Below, piece after piece: positions 7,570 to 10,039 of a stretch of 10,039 bases of DNA. The first letter of the stretch is position 1. Each line of letters starts with the position of its first letter. The notes beneath the pieces were generated by a model that did no database searches, was not told the origin of the DNA, and saw only the letters and a program-made list of their open reading frames with translations. Source of the DNA: JAABRE01 sp964413275 (GTDB taxonomy: Bacteria; Cyanobacteriota; Cyanobacteriia; Cyanobacteriales; JAABRE01); contig CAYPSO010000136.1 in assembly GCA_964413275.1 (NCBI GenBank), forward strand, positions 1-10,039, in the 5' to 3' direction. Made by a program: the position numbers and the translations under genes.

Positions 7570-7578
7570 TCCTCACAC
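7570..7578 (-). promoter_or_regulatory. glmM ribosome binding site, complementary to the Yfr1 loop motif
   Basis: The minus-strand sequence GTGTGAGGA ends 10 bases before the glmM ATG and contains the Shine-Dalgarno core GAGGA. It decides the start codon. It is also the exact complement of TCCTCACAC, nine of the eleven bases of the ultraconserved unpaired motif ACUCCUCACAC of the cyanobacterial sRNA Yfr1. The ribosome-binding role is well supported; sRNA control is a hypothesis. Confidence 0.6.
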
Positions 7579-7587
7579 AATTTAGGA

Positions 7588-7607
7588 GTTAACTATTAAT
7601 AGTTAAC
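7588..7607. promoter_or_regulatory. Perfect 20-bp palindrome upstream of glmM
   Basis: GTTAACTATT (7588-7597) is followed by its exact reverse complement (7598-7607). It ends 28 bases before the glmM ATG and 9 bases before the Yfr1-complementary site. As DNA it could bind a dimeric regulator; as RNA it would form a hairpin in the leader. No known operator is recognised. Confidence 0.5.
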
Positions 7608-7649
7608 CTTTAAAATATATCAATTTCAATTTAAGTCTATACCTAAAAA

Positions 7650-7680
7650 ATAGTATTTTCTACTTTTCTCTAAAAGTCAA
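7650..7680 (-). promoter_or_regulatory. Possible internal promoter for glmM
   Basis: On the minus strand a -35-like TTGACT (7675-7680) and a -10-like TACTAT (7650-7655) are separated by 19 bases, longer than the ideal 17. The TTGACT overlaps a small hairpin with arms ACTTTT/AAAAGT (7662-7677). It would give glmM its own leader, which would include the palindrome at 7588-7607. Confidence 0.25.
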
Positions 7681-7698
7681 TAGTAGTAGAATATTATT

Positions 7699-8352
7699 TT
7701 AGCCATCTGTATTTTGTTGTAATTTCTGTCCTATTCTAGGTTCAGTGCCTTCAATTAATCGCTGGATATTAGTTTTATGTTTGGTAATTACATAAAAACC
7801 AGCAAGAAGGGCAAAAACTTGATAAGCCAAAGGTTGTGCTAGAAGAATCATTAAAAAGTTAACTGCTAAAGCTCCACAAATAGAACTTAAGGAAACAATT
7901 TTAGATAAAGATAAAACCAGTCCAAAAGTTGCTAAAGTTCCTAATGCAACTAGAGGATTAAGCATAAATAATATTCCTAAGCTAGTAGCAACAGATTTGC
8001 CTCCAGTAAAATTGAGAAAAATTGATTTACTATGTCCTAATAAAGCAGCAATTCCTGCACTAATTATTAACCAAGATTGCCAATTTTCTGGTAAAGCTAT
8101 TAATTGTAAATGATAAATTAATTTAATTAAACCAATCGCAAAAGCCCCTTTTAAAATATCAATAAATAATACAAATATGGCAGCTTTTTTACCTAAAGTC
8201 CTTAAAATATTAGTCGCACCAGTTGATCCTGAACCGTATTCCCTAATATCTATACCTTGCAAATATTTTCCTGTTAAATAACCAGTGGGCATTGAACCTA
8301 ACAAATAAGTAAGTATAATTAAAACAATAGAAATCGATCCAGGTACAATCAT
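7699..8352 (-). CDS. plsY: Acyl-phosphate:glycerol-3-phosphate acyltransferase (PlsY)
   Basis: PlsY is the inner-membrane enzyme that acylates glycerol-3-phosphate from acyl-phosphate to give lysophosphatidic acid, the first step of phospholipid and, in cyanobacteria, glycolipid synthesis. From the ATG at 8352 the protein has 217 residues, normal for the family, with several hydrophobic helices. The three conserved cytoplasmic motifs are visible: GSGSTGATN (40-48), GHSKSIFLNFTGGKSVAT (106-123) and HKTNIQRLIEGTEPRIG (182-198). STGATN replaces the NPGATN of E. coli, which I regard as ordinary in cyanobacteria. An in-frame TTG at 8364 would add four residues; I prefer the ATG, although neither start has a good Shine-Dalgarno. 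PlsX, which makes the acyl-phosphate, is not in this window. The gene sits between DUF3086 and glmM in the same orientation. Confidence 0.95.
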   Translation of the reverse strand: MIVPGSISIVLIILTYLLGSMPTGYLTGKYLQGIDIREYGSGSTGATNILRTLGKKAAIFVLFIDILKGAFAIGLIKLIYHLQLIALPENWQSWLIISAGIAALLGHSKSIFLNFTGGKSVATSLGILFMLNPLVALGTLATFGLVLSLSKIVSLSSICGALAVNFLMILLAQPLAYQVFALLAGFYVITKHKTNIQRLIEGTEPRIGQKLQQNTDG

Positions 8353-8430
8353 GGGGTGACTCAAACAACTCTACAGATGAAATTTTATCAGGGATTGGTT
8401 ATTTTAATAATTAATAATGAAAACTGAAAA

Positions 8431-8458
8431 AGCTAAAAGCTAAAAGCTAAAAACTATA
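8431..8458. repeat. Heptamer tandem repeat (AGCTAAA)n
   Basis: Three perfect AGCTAAA units (8431-8451) are followed by a degenerate fourth (AACTATA, 8452-8458). This is a short tandemly repeated sequence of the cyanobacterial heptamer type. Its left part lies in the gap before plsY, and its right part forms the stop codon and last residues of the DUF3086 gene. Confidence 0.75.
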
Positions 8459-9571
8459 GCTAGAAAATTCATTAGGCTCAGTGGCAAATGCTAACCAGAG
8501 AGGAAATTGTAATAAAGATAAACTAATTTGATCCTCAGTTTCGTCAATAATAATTAAAGGCAGTTGTTTTTGTTTTACTAGACGTTCAGCTTTTTGTACC
8601 ACTGCTTCAGTATCTTCAAATAATACCACCCCTCTTTCTGGACCAAAATCACTGCGAGAAATTCCTAAACAATCTTGAAGGCCTCTGCGCCATTCACCTA
8701 GTCTTTCAGGAGTATTAGCTAAAATAAGGGTTTTTAAGCGATCGCCATATAAATTATACAAGACAGAAACCGTTGCAGAAGCTACCAAAATATTTTGCAG
8801 ACGACTACCCATACTGCGAATTACGCCTCTACCACCCTGTGTAAAGAACCAATTTTGAACCCGCTCGGCGTGAATAGGTTCAAAAGTACGACGTAATTGC
8901 CAAGGTGGCCCGTAATAATCAGGTAAACTGCGGTATTGATCCAAAATAGTCCTAATTTGTCGTTGCTGTTGCTCAAAACCCTGTTCAATAAATTGAGGAT
9001 TGGGGGCTGATGTTTCAGAAACAGTTTCTAAAATAGGATTTTCATTCATTTCCCATTCGTCTTTTATGGGTAACTCTAACTGTTCAGCCGCCGCCGCTAA
9101 ATCCTGAAGACTACCAACCAAATAATCTTTAAAACCTTGAACTCGAATCGCTAAATCTTGGGAAACTCCAGCAAAAGTAGTACGCATTTCTTCCCTAATT
9201 CTGTCTCGACGGCGTTCTAATTGTTCAACAGATATTTGTAATGTTTGTTTACGCTGTTCTAATTCATTAACAGATTCGGTTATCATCCGCCCTAAACTAG
9301 CTTCTAATTCAGCCATTTGCTCGGATAATAGTTTATTTTTAGTATTTTGTAACTTCTGAATCTCTTTTTGTAAACTTTCTTTTTGGGTTTGTAAACCAGT
9401 AATGGTAGCCTTAAAGTTTTCTATTTGCTGATCCATTAACTCTGGTTTATTTTGCTTAGAAGAACTAACATTTTCACTGGCTTTAACTTTTTGTTCTTCT
9501 TGTGGAGTTGACGGATTATTTTCTGTGATTTTTTGAGTTAAATCTGGTTGTGAATTATCTGATGATGTCAT
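8447..9571 (-). CDS. DUF3086 domain protein with long coiled coil
   Basis: I recognise this 374-residue protein as the cyanobacterial DUF3086 family; its function is unknown. A polar, disordered N-terminus (about 1-45) is rich in Ser, Gln, Glu and Lys. A strongly charged heptad-like coiled coil follows (about 45-135), then an amphipathic stretch (136-165), an acidic linker and a conserved C-terminal domain (about 205-365). Recognisable blocks in that domain include TQGGRG (244-249), SMGSRLQNILVAS (253-265), NTPERLGEWRRGLQDCLGISRSDFGPERGVVLF (286-318, listed by landmarks) and LLQFPLWLAFA (353-363). No signal peptide or clear transmembrane helix is seen. The last five residues and the stop codon are written by or beside heptamer repeats. 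It starts 9 bases after the DUF3119 gene, which points to cotranscription, and precedes plsY by about 95 bp. The region around TQGGRG and SMGS might bind nucleotide or phosphate, but this is guesswork. Confidence 0.92.
   Translation of the reverse strand: MTSSDNSQPDLTQKITENNPSTPQEEQKVKASENVSSSKQNKPELMDQQIENFKATITGLQTQKESLQKEIQKLQNTKNKLLSEQMAELEASLGRMITESVNELEQRKQTLQISVEQLERRRDRIREEMRTTFAGVSQDLAIRVQGFKDYLVGSLQDLAAAAEQLELPIKDEWEMNENPILETVSETSAPNPQFIEQGFEQQQRQIRTILDQYRSLPDYYGPPWQLRRTFEPIHAERVQNWFFTQGGRGVIRSMGSRLQNILVASATVSVLYNLYGDRLKTLILANTPERLGEWRRGLQDCLGISRSDFGPERGVVLFEDTEAVVQKAERLVKQKQLPLIIIDETEDQISLSLLQFPLWLAFATEPNEFSSYSF
8738..8745. repeat. HIP1 palindrome GCGATCGC
   Basis: This third perfect HIP1 site lies within the DUF3086 gene, in the segment encoding the Y-G-D-R-L block. 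Confidence 0.85.
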
Positions 9572-9580
9572 GCTGATATT

Positions 9581-9973
9581 TTAGTTTTGACGAGGGCAAC
9601 GTTGTTCTAAACAGGCGATTAAGGTTTTGGGATCGAAAATAATAGGTAAAAAATGAATACTTTTTACTTCTTTAAAATAAAACAAAATTGGGATTTTAGT
9701 CCAGAAAATGCGCCAATTTGACCAATCCGCATAGGGAAATCTTCTAATTAAGTTTTGAGAACGATAAATATCTAAAGCAGTTTCTGTAAATCTCAGTCTA
9801 AGGGTAACTGTTTGGATTAGTAAAAATAAACCAAACAAGGATAGTCCTAAACCAAGCCAAAGTTGAACTATTAACAAAGGAACAGCAACTACAATTAAAA
9901 AAAGAGGAATATTATAATTTGGCGATAGTTCGACTATTTGATTATTGCTAGTTTCAGATTGAGTAGTAATCAT
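9581..9973 (-). CDS. DUF3119 family small membrane protein
   Basis: This 130-residue protein matches my memory of the DUF3119 family, found in cyanobacteria; its function is unknown. A short polar N-terminus (1-20) is followed by two adjacent hydrophobic segments (about 22-40 and 41-57), likely a membrane hairpin. After these comes a soluble domain with conserved LRLRFTETALDIYR (58-71), RRFPYADWSNWRIFW (77-91), PILFYFKE (94-101) and SIHFLPIIFDP (105-115). Two transmembrane helices followed by a strand-rich domain of this kind resemble small bacterial PH-domain membrane proteins, an inference from layout only. The start ATG at 9973 follows an A/T-rich leader without a Shine-Dalgarno. It is the first gene of the minus-strand cluster, and the DUF3086 gene starts 9 bases after its stop. 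Confidence 0.9.
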   Translation of the reverse strand: MITTQSETSNNQIVELSPNYNIPLFLIVVAVPLLIVQLWLGLGLSLFGLFLLIQTVTLRLRFTETALDIYRSQNLIRRFPYADWSNWRIFWTKIPILFYFKEVKSIHFLPIIFDPKTLIACLEQRCPRQN

Positions 9974-10018
9974 TTTATTTTTTTATTTATCAATATGAAT
10001 ATTTTAAGAAAATTAACC

Positions 10019-10039
10019 GATTAGCTTTTAGCGATTAGC
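10019..10039. repeat. Heptamer repeat GATTAGC-TTTTAGC-GATTAGC at the window edge
   Basis: Three 7-bp units ending in TTAGC run to the last base of the window, so the array may continue beyond it. The middle unit, TTTTAGC, is the complement of the GCTAAAA heptamer at 2635-2641 and 8431-8451. It lies about 45 bp upstream of the DUF3119 start. Confidence 0.65.

Noticed and set aside
7560..7580. TTG start of glmM giving seven extra residues
   Set aside because: The GAGGA Shine-Dalgarno would fall inside the gene; the ATG at 7559 has it at a usable distance.
7540..7610. A Yfr1 gene on the plus strand, because CCTCACAC reads there
   Set aside because: Only the loop motif fragment is present; the flanking GC-rich stems and terminator of Yfr1 are absent, and the site is explained as the complement of the glmM ribosome binding site.
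8431..8458. Heptamer array as a CRISPR remnant
   Set aside because: Units are only 7 bp, adjacent, with no spacers and no cas genes nearby.

Overview
The window reads as an ordinary housekeeping stretch of chromosome from a low-GC cyanobacterium, probably a unicellular one of the Cyanobacterium/Geminocystis type. The genus is inferred; the cyanobacterial assignment is well supported. Support comes from three copies of the HIP1 palindrome GCGATCGC, heptameric short tandem repeats of the GCTAAAA type, several protein families seen almost only in cyanobacteria (DUF3086, DUF3119, a conserved 147-residue protein), and a Ser/Thr kinase with a cyanobacterial C-terminal domain. I see no phage, transposase, CRISPR, toxin-antitoxin or defence genes, and no tRNA or rRNA.

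The left half runs on the plus strand. priA (replication restart helicase, 74-2557) is followed by a 127-bp gap holding an inverted-repeat element. Then come anmK (peptidoglycan amino-sugar recycling, 2685-3845) and, 27 bp later, a small conserved unknown gene (3873-4316), closed by a stem-loop near 4360-4378. A soluble Ser/Thr protein kinase with an uncharacterised C-terminal domain follows (4442-5959).

The right half runs on the minus strand and is probably one transcription unit or two. In transcription order it holds a DUF3119 membrane protein (9973-9581), a DUF3086 coiled-coil protein (9571-8447), plsY (phospholipid synthesis, 8352-7699) and glmM (glucosamine-1-phosphate for peptidoglycan and LPS precursors, 7559-6117). 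The kinase and glmM converge on a 156-bp MITE-like inverted-repeat element (5969-6124), one end of which supplies the glmM stop codon.

Taken together, anmK, glmM and plsY give the window a cell-envelope flavour, with a kinase and several uncharacterised proteins mixed in. I do not see a complete new system. The signals most worth following are regulatory or structural. The glmM Shine-Dalgarno region is complementary over nine bases to the ultraconserved loop of the cyanobacterial sRNA Yfr1, and a perfect 20-bp palindrome lies just upstream of it. Related heptamer repeats occur at four sites, one of which forms the stop codon of the DUF3086 gene.

No stretch longer than 300 bases lacks a gene. 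The longest gap is about 160 bp, and the contents of the main gaps are listed.
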